A stretch of 64,000 bases of DNA from Capra hircus. Taxonomy: Eukaryota > Chordata > Mammalia > Artiodactyla > Bovidae. The stretch is taken from contig NC_030811.1 of NCBI RefSeq assembly GCF_001704415.2, positions 6,420,501 through 6,484,500 of the forward strand, written 5' to 3'. Under the pieces are notes generated by a model that saw nothing but the letters and a program-made list of their open reading frames with translations, was not told the origin of the DNA and did not search any database. Shown here piece after piece: positions 53,506 through 64,000 of this stretch (its first letter is position 1; the number at the start of each line of letters is the position of its first letter). The translations under genes and the position numbers were made by a program.

Positions 53506-53737
53506 ACTTCAGACTACTAATGCTTCAGTCTTTCATGTAGATGCTCAGAGTGATCAAATTCTATGAAATTCTATAACTCTGTTACAGATGAGCAAGCCTG
53601 AATCCAAGCAGTAAAAGTCGATCTAGACTCCAGCGACATAAAAGGTTTGACTTTGTGAGCACACCAAAAATGTGGCCATGTGGGAGAAAAAGCAACATAC
53701 GGGTGACCTCTGGATCAAGGTATTTCCTTAACTATGT

Positions 53738-53946
53738 TGTGTTCAGGTGCTCAGTCGCTCAGCCGTATTCGACTCTTTGCAGCCCCATGGACTGTAGTCC
53801 ACCAGGCTCCTCTGTCCACGGGATTTTCCAGGCAAGAATACTGGAATGGGTTACTCCTTCCTACGGCAGGGGATCTTCCCGACCCAGGGATGGAACCTGA
53901 GTCTCTTGCATTGCAGTGGAATTCTTTACCATTGTGCCACCTGCCT
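53738..53946 (-). mobile_element. Bov-tA SINE in ERV-L
   Basis: Minus-strand element from gctcagtcgctcagccg to the head region accattgtgccacctgcc. Confidence 0.93.
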
Positions 53947-54557
53947 TGGTAATCTGAACACAAACTTACTAAAAGATTAATATGTTCTATTTCACCTGGT
54001 ATTGGTATCAATATCTCCCAGACACTTTGGATTAATCGAGGAATGCTCTAGTCTAGCTTTAAAAGGGATCTGTGTCTGTGGGGGAGTTATAGACCCAGAC
54101 TACCAAGGAGAAATCCAAACAATTTTACAAAATGAGGGAAAGGATAACTGTTTATTAACAAACATGATCAAACTGCCCGACTGCTGATTCTTCCCTGTGT
54201 AACTGGCAAAGTACAAAAAGGAGAACTCTCCACCTTACTTACAACAGTTAGAGGTGATGGAGGGATTGGGTCCACAAATGAAATACAAGCAATTGGAGGT
54301 AAATTCTGGGTGAAGCTGGCTGGTGGTCCTCCCATATCTGCTGATGTCACTGCACAGGGGAGGGATAATACCATATTGGTCATGATCCCTGGACAGGAAA
54401 ATGGAAATACATGCTGTTAACCCATTATTATTCTCATGAATAGATTATTCTTGGAAGCCTGACTGTAAGGTGGACTGTCATCCGTGCCTCAACCTTCAAG
54501 GATATGCTACAATTAAAAGAAAAATATGAAGAAAACTATTGGGAGATCTTCAGCTGG

Positions 54558-55005
54558 AGAAACATGTTGTTCAGTTGCTCAGTCGTGTCTGACCCTTTGC
54601 GACCCATGGACTGCAGCACTTCAGGCTTTCCTGTCCTTCACCATCTCCTGGAGTTTGCTCAAACTCATGTCCATTGAGTCAGTGATGCTATCCAACCGTC
54701 TCATCCTCTGTCGTCCCCTTCTCCTCTTGCCCTCAATCTTTCCCAGCATCAGGGTCTTTCCTAATGAATCAGCTCTTCGCATCAGGTGACCAAAGTATTG
54801 GAGCTTCGACTTCAGCATCAGTCCTTCTGATGCATATTCAGAGCTGATTTCCTTTAGGCTTAACTGGTTTGATTTTCTTGCTGTTCACAGGACTTTCAAG
54901 AGTCTTCTCCAACACCACAGTTCGAAAGCATCAATTCTTCAGTGCTTAGCCTTCTTTATGGTCCCACTCTCACATCCATCCATGACCACTGGGAAAACTA
55001 CAGCT
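54558..55005 (-). mobile_element. BovB LINE 3' fragment
   Basis: Complement of the BovB tail up to the VVMDGCES-type region (tggatgtgagagtggg), about 450 bp. Confidence 0.92.
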
Positions 55006-55392
55006 TTTGCAACTCCTGTTCTATAAGTTGCCTTTTTATTTTGTTGATTGTTTCTTCTGCTGTGCAGAAACTTTTCCCTCTGATGTTACCCTTCAGCCAG
55101 GTTACTATAAATATGACCACACTGATGGAGTCTAGGGTGGGTTTCTTGGAGCAAGGACAGCTGAGTGTGGTGTGAATCAGCTTGGGCTTCAGTGGCATGC
55201 AGCCTGTGTGGTCTCCCAGGCCCCACACTCAGGGGTCCCCCGCCCTCCATTTAATGCTCTGCAGCAAGAGCTGTCTTGAAGTTCTTAACTTCTGAAAAGG
55301 GATCCTGCATTTTCATTTTATATCAGACTCTGCAATTTCTGTAGCTGCTCTGATCTGTATAAGGACAAGATTTAGACCTGGCTTTAGGAGGC
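55006..55392. other. Unique sequence, no gene found
   Basis: No recognisable repeat or coding signal. Confidence 0.5.
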
Positions 55393-55604
55393 TAGATTTC
55401 CCTGGTGGCTCAGACTGTAAAGCGTCTGCCTACAACACTGGAGACCTGGGTTCAATCCCTGGGTCAGGAAGATCTCCTGGAGAAGGAAATGGCAACCCAC
55501 TCCAGTATACTTGCTTGGAAAACCCCACAGACAGAGGAGCCTGGTAGGCTATAGTCCATGAGGTGGCAAAGAGTTGGACACAGCTGGGCGACTTCACTTT
55601 AGGA
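55393..55604 (+). mobile_element. Bov-tA SINE
   Basis: Complete (gatttccctggtggctcagac to gctgggcgacttcacttta). Confidence 0.94.
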
Positions 55605-55856
55605 GGCCAAAGAGGGGTGGGTAGGACAGGGACACAGGGTGGAGGGCAGTCAGGCTAGCCCATTGATGGTATCAATAGACGAACAGAGTTGATAAGACAG
55701 AGGCATGAGGCTGAATTGCAGAGGGATCCACATCAGGGGTCAGGAGAAGCTCCAGAAAGACTGGTGACAGCAGTAAAAATGTAACAGTTAATTGAGGCCA
55801 AAGTCTCAGATGTCTGGCTCTAGGCTTAACCCATGCTGACTCCTATTTCTTACTAT

Positions 55857-56057
55857 TGTGTGCTCAGTTGCATCTGACTCTTTTTGACTCCATGAACGGT
55901 AGCCTGCCAGGCTCCTCTGTCCATGGAATTTTCCAGGCAAAAATATTGGAGTGGTTTGCCATTTCCTACTCCAGGGAATCTTCCTGACCCAGTGATCAAA
56001 TCCATGTTTCCTGCATTGCAGGCAGACTCATTACCACTAACACCATCTGGGAGGCCC
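55857..56057 (-). mobile_element. Bov-tA SINE
   Basis: Complete minus-strand element, rather diverged (ttgcatctgactctttttgac to ccatctgggaggccc). Confidence 0.92.
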
Positions 56058-56127
56058 ATTTCTTACACTGATCAATGCTCTTTTAGTTCCATTCTTCTTA
56101 CGTCTCTTTCTCTCTCTCTTTATTTTT

Positions 56128-56221
56128 TTGAATTTTATTTTTGGCTGTGCTGCATCTAGCCCACGCCCTCTGCATTGGAAGCTTAGAGTCTCAACCATTG
56201 GACCACCAAGGAAGTCTCAGT
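56128..56221 (-). mobile_element. CHR-type tRNA SINE fragment
   Basis: tttttggctgtgctgcatct ... ccattggaccaccaaggaagtc, antisense. Confidence 0.82.
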
Positions 56222-56289
56222 CTCATTCTTCATATACAACTCCGCATTTCCTGGAGTGCTGGACAAAGGCTTATTTCTCTCTAAGCAAA

Positions 56290-56513
56290 TGCTGCTGCTC
56301 AGTTGCTAGGTCATGTCCAACTCTTTGTGACCCCATGGACTATATCCCGCTAGGTTCCTCTGTTCAGGGGCTTTTCCAGGCAAGAATACTGGAGTGGGTT
56401 GCCATTTCCTTCTCCAGCGCGTCTTCCAGACCCAGGGATCAAACTTGCGACTTCTGCTGCATTTCCTGAATTGCAGGTGGATTCTTTACCTCTGAGCCCC
56501 TCGGGGAAGCCCA
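56290..56513 (-). mobile_element. Bov-tA SINE
   Basis: Complete minus-strand element (gctcagttgctaggtcatg to gagcccctcggggaagccc). Confidence 0.94.
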
Positions 56514-57364
56514 CTTGCAATGTTGACAGACCCTGGGTCTGGAGGGAGATTGGGGGCTGAAGGAGCAAGATCGGAGAGGCCACTCTGAGCCTCTGACATT
56601 AGTGCTGGAAGCCACAGGAAGCCCCCCGGGGCTATTGGGAGCCCACACTCCAGTCTGCAGCCAGCACCTGAAATGCAGACGCCCTTGACAGGCTTCTCCC
56701 CCACTGAAGCTGCTCCCTGGCTGATGCTTCTCCTCTCCTCCATTTTCCTGCTGGAAGCTGTAGGATTTTATAAACAGCAAGATAAAGAAACATCTATTAT
56801 CATACATTATCCACATCACTGGAGGGATGAACGGGGTCCCAGCAGAGCTCGGATTAACAGACAGAAAATCAAGCTCTCAGGGGAGGGATGGGGAGAGGAC
56901 ACAGCGAGAAAGGCTTCTCCAGCCCTGGCTCTGCTGGATCCACAAGCCCAGTCCCCCCGCGCAGTGCTCCATTCTTGCTATCCCTTTGATTTGTTCTCTG
57001 CTTGGTAGAGTTTTGTTTCACAGGTTTTGAGGGTGAGGCCGGGCATGCTCATTAAAAGAAGGTGCAGTCTGGGGACCCAGAGGAGTGACACTCAGCAGGG
57101 CAAACTGGGGCTGCTGCCCAGCTCCTCTCTGCAGTGAGGGAATTCTCTTCCATGTTACTGTGGAAGCTTCTGGGTTTCACTAAGGAGTGAATACTTCCAT
57201 CAGGCCCACCATTCACCCAGGCCCAGGTGCCGTTGTGCCAGGGACTCTGTGCAAGGCCTCAAGTAACCCCAGAGGTGGCCCTGCAAACAGGCCTTGTCCC
57301 TGAGGACACACCGCGGGTCAGTGGCAGAACTGGGATTTGCACTGGGGTCTCTCTGCCTCCCAAG
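56514..57364. other. Unique sequence, no gene found
   Basis: Overlapping frames of 67-126 codons on both strands without domains. Nothing further recognised. Confidence 0.5.
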
Positions 57365-57542
57365 GTCTTCCCAGGTGAAGAACCCACTCAACAATGCAGG
57401 AGACATTAAGATACATGGGTTCCATCCCTGGGTCGGGAAGATCCCCTGGAAGAAGGCATGGCAACCCACTCCAGTATTCTTGCCTGGAGAATCCCATGGA
57501 CAGAGAGCCTGGCGGGCTACAGTGCATGTTGTTGCACAGAGT
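57365..57542 (+). mobile_element. Bov-tA SINE, split by an LTR
   Basis: Head to gcacagagt, then interrupted. The last part of its tail (tgaagtgacctagcac) resumes after the LTR at about 59434-59449. Confidence 0.88.
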
Positions 57543-58246
57543 TGTGCCGGGAGCCAGCATGAGGAACTCTGCTCATGGCAAAGGTCATGAGGAAGGAGCC
57601 TTCGGCATATGCAAAGGTGGGCTAGAGCCTCAGGAAACCCCCTGTTCCCGAGCATCTACCCCCAAAACCAGAGTCTACCTACTTTACTGTTTCATGCTCT
57701 CACCTACACCTCTGACTTTATGGGGGGCTGTTCCCCACCGGTTCTCTCAGAGAAGGAGTAAACTTGCAGCTCCAGTCAATAAAAATTCCTGGGCGTGACA
57801 AGGGTGTCTCAGGTCAAACCTCTCTGCTGGCAGACTAGCTTGTGTGACAGGATTATCCACACTCCTGCCACTATGCACATGATTGTTTACTACCTCTCAA
57901 CCATAAAGAGCACAGAGAGTTTGGAGTATTTTGAAAATCTTAATTAGCATAGGGCTTTTCTCATTGTTGAGTCAATGATTGCTGCCAGGCCTCCATATCT
58001 TTAGGCACCTGGGAATATGTTAATGCATTTGGAATATAGAAAAGGAAATATGGTAGTTTTTGATGTTAGCAATGCTAGACTTTTTGAGTTAATGATTTTC
58101 TCTTTTGTTATAGATCACTGTACTTTGTTATAAATCACTGTGTCCTTGCTATGTAAAAATGTAACTTTATCACTATCTTAAGACTAAATAGATCTTAAGG
58201 GAAACATTGGTGAAGGGTTTTCATTTGTTGGGCTGATGTTTGCTGC

Positions 58247-58703
58247 TGAAGAACCTAAGCCACCCCATTTTGTTAAAAAAGACTCCATTTTAGAGTTCTG
58301 AGGAAAGAGTCTTTGGAAATCCCCTGACCTCACCCCACCACCTGCGAGCCAATCAGATCCCAGATCAGGATCTCCCAACTTTACGTTCAGGACTTATGAC
58401 CTGCCCAGGAAATTTGAATTAAGCCTGGGAAATGGGAACCAATCAGAACCCAACACCTAACCCTTCCACAGAAGGTAACCAATTAGATGTCTCCCAACCC
58501 GGAAACTCCCATTTTTCAAATTTTTCGCACAAGAATACCCTATATAAGCAATGTAACCCAGAGTTCAGGGCTCCTCTCCTTAGCCGCTGTGTCAGTAATG
58601 GTGGGAGCCCCAGCTCGAACTTGGTAATAAAAACTCTCTTGCTTTTGCATCGGATATTGGCTCTCTGGTGGTCATTGGGAGATTTCGCAACTAGGGCATA
58701 ACA
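58247..58703 (+). mobile_element. Class I solo LTR inside another LTR
   Basis: 457 bp, TGAAGAACC...ATAACA, with an exact 4-bp duplication ctgc (58243-58246, 58704-58707). Promoter layout intact by eye: CCAAT boxes at 58348-58356 and 58438-58446, TATATAAG at 58541-58548, AATAAA at 58626-58631 followed by a ctctcttgc-type U5. This is the gammaretroviral LTR plan. Confidence 0.88.
58541..58548 (+). promoter_or_regulatory. TATA box of the class I solo LTR
   Basis: TATATAAG about 80 bases before the AATAAA, preceded by two CCAAT boxes. Could still act as a promoter; activity not shown. Confidence 0.65.
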
Positions 58704-59449
58704 CTGCTAAATCTCCATATTCCATGCCCTTATAATGAATATAACTAGCATATAGGAGAAAAAGTATTAACCTTTAAGATTAATCATGCTAACCTTAGGT
58801 TAAATAAATTCCTTTCTTAGTTGTAACCCACTACACCCTCACCCAACAGGAATGCAACTTTACTGGTACCTTCAGAGGGTGGCGCCTGGTTTAAGAAAAA
58901 ACACCCTTGGAAAAAATAAGTTTTCTGGTTAACTGACCATTATCAGAAAGAAAGGATCATAAAATGTCAGCAGGCCTCATGGCCAGAAGATGATGTAAAA
59001 CCCCTAAGACCTTTATGTATACTTTTATGTGAAACGCCTGATTTTGATAAAGGTCAGGACTGCTGACCCCTGCGTGACTTTAAAATTTCCATTTGTCTCT
59101 ATGTGTAACAAAAGGCATATAAGCAAACCTAAAAAATAAAGAAATCGGATCAGTTTCTGGAAAGACTGATTCCTGTGTTTTGTTCTTTCTTTCCCCTTCT
59201 GGCTGAGTTCCCATCTGGAGCGTGGATACTCAGCAAACTCCTTGTCTTGGAGTTTTATTGGTATCCCATGTAAACCAAGTTATTCAGCCTCTTTTGCTCC
59301 ACTAATTTTCCTACTACGCTATTTCTTTCTAATCTCCCTCTATATCTTTAACTAAGCAATTAATTCCTAGGACGCTGACTCTGTCCCTGCTTCGAATTAC
59401 CCTGGATCCACCGGGCCTGGACCCTGGCAGAGTTGAAGTGACCTAGCAC

Positions 59450-60557
59450 TCTCCGGCTCCCAAACCTGCAGCCATCCCTGTTCCCTGGTATCCAGTCCTG
59501 CAAGAGGCAGGGCAGGTGGGCACCCTCCTTACAGAGGTATAAGCTGAGCCTCTTTATTTGTGTGGGCAGTCCTTCCACGTGTGTCTCAGGAAAGGGACTT
59601 TTGTGTCCAGGCCAGGATGGGTGTATGGGAAAAAAGACCCACTGCTAGGATGCAGACACTTGCTCACATAGACTTAAAAAATCTTCAAACAAATAGAGCA
59701 TCTCCAGGATAATCTTTTACCACCTCGATAACATTTTAACTTATCCTGGAAGGTAGAGACTAAGTTGGAGAAATTAACTTCTTTGGTAAAGACTTTTGCA
59801 CATAACAGGTATTTAAATCTGGTGTCAAGCTATTGGAATCTGTCCAGGATAAACCCAGATTCCACGCCCTGGAGGCTTCCTCTGACAACTCTGGATCCTG
59901 TTCTGGATGAGGAAGGACCCTCTTCAGTGGTTCAACCATCCCTCAACCAGAAGGATGGCCTGGTGGTCCACATGTGACAAGGCTGCATACTCATGGAAGT
60001 CGGAGGAGTTCCCTGTCCCTCTCTCCCCTTCCCCTCCCCCAGGAAGGTGCCGGCTTCTCAGGGCAGGAGCTGGGTGGCTCTGCCCCGCATGGGCACTCAG
60101 GACTATTAGCAGGCTGCCTTTGCTGTGGACACAGTCCAGGGCTTCTCGAGAACTGTAGGAGCCTATGTACCAGTGTTTTTTGTAGCCTTCAAGGCTTTGG
60201 AGATTTGTGAGCACTCAGGGTAGAAAGAGCTTCTCAGCCTTGGGGCTCTGACAACTTGCTCAAAGAAGCAAGATCTTGGCTCTTCTACCTCAAAGAGGCG
60301 GGAAGAACTGAAAACAAATACGGAGTGCTAGTTCATGATAGTTCAAGTGTGCTGAAGTGTCTAGGGCGATGGGAACGGACATCTACGGCTTGCCGTAAAA
60401 TGCATTAAAAATAAAATGCATAAAGAGAGGGAGAGATAGACAGGTATGTGATGTGATCAAGTACATATTGGCAAAATTATAACTGTAGAGTCTAGGTAAT
60501 GGATGCATGTTAATTACCCATCTCCCCCCCCGCCCCCACCCCCCCACCTGCTTCTCT
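59450..60557. other. Unique sequence, no gene found
   Basis: A C-rich homopolymer-like run lies at 60520-60547. Short frames at 59907-60214 overlap on both strands without features. Confidence 0.5.
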
Positions 60558-60698
60558 GTGGGCTTCCCTGGTGGCTCAGATGGTAAAGAATCTGCCTGCA
60601 ATACAGGATATGTAGGTTCGATCCCTGGGTCAGAGAGATCCCCTGGAGAAGGGAATGGCAACCCACTCCAGTATTCTTGCCTGGAGAATTGAATGGAT
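60558..60698 (+). mobile_element. Bov-tA SINE, tail truncated
   Basis: Head and core (gcttccctggtggctcagatgg to tgcctggagaattgaatgga). Confidence 0.93.
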
Positions 60699-61300
60699 TT
60701 TCTACATGTTATGTTTGAAAATGTTTGCAGTAAGATATTAGGGGGAAAGGCAGAAGCTCCCTTGGTCATGTTTAGGGGCAGACAGCTACTTTACACAGCG
60801 ATGTTGTTTGTCTTGTTGAGGGAGCAGTTGGCACAGCCAGTAAAAATGCCAAAGAGGTGGGCGGAGGCCAGATGTGGACTTTATCCTGGAGACAAGGAGG
60901 AGCCAATAAAATGTTTGAAATGGGAATCTTCAGACCTGGATTCTCATTTTTACCTCTCAATTCGAAAGCCATATCCCCAGACTGAATTTTCCAAACAGCT
61001 GGTGACTTGATTTGAAATGCAAATCATCTGGAATAGAGTTAGGAGATAATTCTGCGTTAGTCAAAGCATTGCTTCTCCCGGTTTGCTTTCTCTTTAGTGG
61101 GTGGGGGCAAAGTCAAGGCTCTCTCAGGAACACATACAGATTGTTCTGAAGAGCTCAGAGCTGGCAGACAAAGGGCAGTGGATTCTCATTTTATCTTTAA
61201 GAACAGGTTATTGGGTGTAAACAACATGAAGAAAAAAACAAAAAGCTCGAGTGTAGATCGAGCAGCTGAGGTGCTCATTCAGTGAAATGATTAACAAAAA
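60699..61300. other. Unique sequence, no gene found
   Basis: A 105-codon + frame (60693-61010) starts at the SINE end and lacks recognisable features. Confidence 0.5.
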
Positions 61301-61304
61301 GTCC

Positions 61305-61530
61305 TGGGTCAGGAGTCGGACTTTCTGGATGCAACTATTTGTTATGATGTTTTTCTGGCTGTGTGCCCTTTGACGAGTTATGTACCTTCTCTAAGCCTTA
61401 GTTTTCTGTTTGCAAAATGAGGATAACACTAGTCAGTGCCTCAGAGGGTTGCTGTGAGGATTATAATAAGTGAGGTAAAGGTATTCATTTCCATAACATA
61501 CTTGGTATAGTGCCGGGCATGTAGCCAGTG
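61305..61530 (+). mobile_element. MIR SINE
   Basis: gtgtgccctttgacgagttat, ctaagccttagttttc, gcaaaatgaggataa, gggttgctgtgaggatta and gtgccgggcatgtagcc give a nearly complete MIR. Confidence 0.88.
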
Positions 61531-61638
61531 CTAAAGAAGTGTTCAGCCTTATAATTATTGATCACGGGTCTGCTTCTCTACATGCAACTTAGCTGTAGAG
61601 AAGCCATGCCATCCCTCCTGTGTCTTTAAGATGATTGT

Positions 61639-61766
61639 TAAGGCAAGTCCCTGATGGTCTGGTGGTTAGGACTCTGCTCTTTCACTGCTGAGGGTCTGCG
61701 TCAATCCCTGGTTGGGAACTAAGATCCCACAAGTGGCTCAATGAGGCCAGAAAAGGAAAAAATAGA
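61639..61766 (+). mobile_element. CHR-type tRNA SINE
   Basis: caagtccctgatggtctggtgg, gttgggaactaagatcccac and a purine tail (ccagaaaaggaaaaaa). Confidence 0.85.
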
Positions 61767-61989
61767 AGATTTTTAAGTGCCTATTTTTAGTCCAGACTAT
61801 TTGGAGCTCCAGACCTATGGCTCCCTTCTCATGGGAATGCCCCTTCCACTCCAGCTGGGTGTCTGATGGGCTGCCAGCCCTGGGCTTCTTGACCTCTCAG
61901 TACTCCCTGCCCCACAGCCCACTGGCCAGTTCTGTTCCCGAGCAGCTCCCCCATTCATCGACTGCTCTTTACTCTTCCTGCTGTTTCCC

Positions 61990-62192
61990 TTGTTGTTGTT
62001 TAGTCCCTAAATTGAATCTGACTATCTACGACCCCGTGGACTGCAGCCACCAGGCTCCTCTGTCCTTGGGATTTCCCAGGCAAGAATACTGGAGTGGGTT
62101 GCCATTTCTCTCCAGGGGAACCTTCCTGACCCAGGGATTGAACTTGAGTCTGCTGCATTGGCAGGCGGATTCTTTCCCACTGAGTCACGTAC
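61990..62192 (-). mobile_element. Bov-tA SINE
   Basis: Minus-strand element (gttgttgtttagtccctaaat to ttcccactgagtcac). Confidence 0.92.
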
Positions 62193-62825
62193 ATGTCACC
62201 TAGACTCCTGCAGTAGGTGTGCCTCCCTGCTCCCAAACTTGCCTCCTCTGATCTGTCTTCGCCAGACAACCTTTCCACATGGAAGGGCCCTTGCCTCCAT
62301 TCCAGTCTTGTCCAAGTCCTCTAGAGACCCCCTGCTGGGGTACAAGGGCTTTGTTGGGTCTCCCGTTCCCATGGCAGTGATCGCCCCCACCTCAGTCCCT
62401 GCAGCACTCAGCACCCTGTGGTCCTCTCCCTCTTCTCTGTGAACCACCCTCTGCTAGGAGCATTTCCACCCCATTTCCCCGCCTTATCCTCGCTACCTTT
62501 AGACTCTGTGAGGCCCCCTTGACCATCTTCCTTCCCAGGCCATGGCCCTGCCTGACACTGATCCAGCCAGCCTACTCCTCATGGTCTCAGACATGGGGGG
62601 ACTCTCCTCTGACTTCTGCCCCTGCTCCCCGAGTGCTTAGCTCATAACCATCACATGGCAGAGTCTATGTTTGGACAGAGGATGAAGATGATGGCAGGGT
62701 CAGAGAAGAGTAGAGTTGAAGAGAAGGAAAACTCAGTGTGTCAGATAGGGCCCTGTTGGGAGACAGATGGCATTCTCATGGGCGGGGGGTGCAAGGAAGA
62801 GAATTTAAAGAAAGGACTGTTCAGG
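62193..62825. other. Unique sequence, no gene found
   Basis: No repeat or gene recognised. The 94-codon frame at 62158-62442 begins in the SINE. Confidence 0.5.
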
Positions 62826-63116
62826 AGCTTCCCTGGTGGTCTAGTGGTTAAGAGTCCACTTTGCAGTGCAAGGGAAAACCAGTTTGATTCCTGGTCCAGG
62901 AAGATCCCGTATGCCAAGGAGTGTGTGCACCGCAACTACTGAGCCCACGTGTCAAAGTTGCTGAAGCCCATGCACCCTAGAGCCCGTACTCTGCAACAAG
63001 AGAAGTCACTGCAATGAGATGCCTGCATGCCAGAACTACAGAGTAGCCCCTGATCCCCAAAACTAGAGAGTCCACATAGCAATGAAGACTCAGCACAGTC
63101 AAAAAGTAAATTAAAA
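62826..63116 (+). mobile_element. CHR-type tRNA-Glu SINE, full length
   Basis: Long form: head cttccctggtggtctagtgg, middle ccgcaactactgagcccacg, agagaagtcactgcaatgag and tail aaaagtaaattaaaaaaaa. Confidence 0.92.
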
Positions 63117-63764
63117 AAAAGGAAGGGACTGTGAGGCTGGGGTAGGGGATGGGAGTCGACCCACTCCTGGGCCTGGCCCTGCAAAGTCACTGGGGTCATG
63201 GAGACACACGACATCCAGTCTCTCCTGGATGGTCTCAGCTGATGGTAAGGCCTTTCCACGGTGAGCCACGGTTCTCTTCTGAAAACATCGGAAAGCTGGA
63301 ACGAGTTTCTATTGCTCACAGAGGTCAGAAGTGAGTATAATTTTTGCTCACTTGAGTAAACTGGAAGAGTAAACTTGAAGCACCTCTCTATTTTTGTCTT
63401 CAGATCTGGCCACGTGCTGTTAGGAAAAAGGCTCATAAATCTCTAGGGCAGAACCTAATTAGTTTCCATATTTTCTGTTCTCACCATCCAAATTCATCCC
63501 ATGTTCCTCCAGGCAGAAAACATCATGCCCAGAATCACGGGCAAGACTAATCTAAAGAGTTTGAAGCCCTAAAGGAATTCGATGTCACCTGTCATCCTGC
63601 AGTTGTCTTTCCCTGGGAATGGAGTGACGGGAAAGTCTCACTCTATTCTGCATAGGCAAAGTGAACTGGCATCGCCCTAGGAATTAGATTGAGTTGAGTA
63701 AAAAAATTTTTCTCCTGATGAAAACTCTTAAGATTTACTGTTTTAGTGACTTTCAAATTTGCAG
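63117..63764. other. Unique sequence, no gene found
   Basis: A 166-codon minus frame (62936-63436) runs from here into the CHR element and shows no domain. Confidence 0.5.
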
Positions 63765-63955
63765 TACAATGCAGGAGATGGAAGAGACCAGGCTTTGATC
63801 CCTGGATCAGGAAGATCTCGTGAAGGAGGAAATGGCAACCCACTCCAGTACTCTTACCTGGAAAATCCCATGGACAGAGGAGCCTGGTGGGCTACAGTCC
63901 ATGGGGTCTCAAAGAGTCGGACACACCTGAAGCAACTGAAAATGCACACACACGT
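63765..63955 (+). mobile_element. Bov-tA SINE, head truncated
   Basis: acaatgcaggagatggaagag to gtcggacacacctgaagcaac. Confidence 0.92.
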
Positions 63956-64000
63956 TAGACTGAATCATTTGAAGGTGCTGGTATTTGACCATTTTTGACC

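Larger units (their letters stand above)
52928..54530 (+). pseudogene. ERV-L (class III) pol / dUTPase remnant
   Basis: Pieces in order: RNase H core (IYTDSWLVANGLTS, about 53165-53215), an integrase zinc-region-like stretch near 53520-53700, then a dUTPase domain (54000-54190, with GVIDPDYQGEI near 54086-54118). A conserved downstream segment runs to about 54420. Placing a dUTPase after integrase is characteristic of ERV-L. Two SINEs (53308-53505, 53738-53946) and several stops break it. Confidence 0.78.
57543..59429 (+). mobile_element. Long retroviral LTR (probably class II), solo, interrupted
   Basis: TGTGCCGGG... to ...CCTGGCA, about 1.4 kb after removing the inner LTR. Flanked by cagagt (57537-57542 and 59428-59433; the CA is shared with the LTR end). 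An aataaa lies at about 59146. The length and 6-bp duplication favour a betaretrovirus-like (class II) origin; the family is not confirmed. Confidence 0.72.

Noticed and set aside
1..64000. A previously undescribed multi-gene system
   Set aside because: Apart from AOC1, every long open frame traces to BovB, an ERV, a SINE or chance. No gene cluster or unknown conserved coding signal could be supported.

Overview
The window is from a ruminant (bovid) nuclear genome, most likely cattle or a close relative. It is dense in repeats found together only in Pecora: BovB (RTE-clade LINE), Bov-tA SINEs that share the BovB 3' tail, and CHR-type tRNA-Glu SINEs. These sit on an older layer of MIR, L1 and MaLR remnants. 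No prokaryotic feature, CRISPR array or operon is present.

Only one protein-coding gene can be supported: AOC1 (diamine oxidase / histaminase), minus strand, four coding exons between 34246 and 30232. The splices are consensus GT-AG and in phase and give an intact 755-residue secreted copper amine oxidase. The topaquinone tyrosine, catalytic aspartate and three copper histidines are all present, and a poly(A) signal lies 65 bases past the stop. A splice acceptor 4 bases before the ATG shows that a non-coding first exon lies upstream; I could not locate it.

Layout: 1-20 kb is intergenic sequence with L1, BovB and SINE insertions. 20.2-25.2 kb is a degraded endogenous retrovirus (ERV) with a tRNA-Lys-like primer site, invaded by an inverted solo LTR that itself carries a BovB copy with an internal inversion. 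25.2-30.2 kb is intergenic with MaLR LTRs and a head-to-head SINE pair. 30.2-34.3 kb is AOC1. 36.3-45.3 kb is a second class I provirus with two 515-bp LTRs, split by an almost full-length BovB whose endonuclease region is split by a SINE. 46.5-55 kb is a BovB-rich block with an ERV-L pol/dUTPase remnant. 57.4-59.4 kb is a SINE interrupted by a long LTR that is interrupted by a gammaretrovirus-type solo LTR. 59.5-64 kb is mostly unique sequence with SINEs and a MIR.

I found no undescribed gene system. The notable content is structural: nested insertions whose order can be read from target-site duplications, three BovB copies with inverted 5' parts, an unusually long (about 100 bp) duplication flanking a BovB copy, two BovB sequence lineages, a minisatellite filling most of an AOC1 intron, an isolated CpG-rich patch, and an AOC1 protein lacking the basic heparin-binding motif of the human enzyme. 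Repeat-family names come from sequence memory, not a database search, and repeat boundaries are usually good to within about 10 bases.
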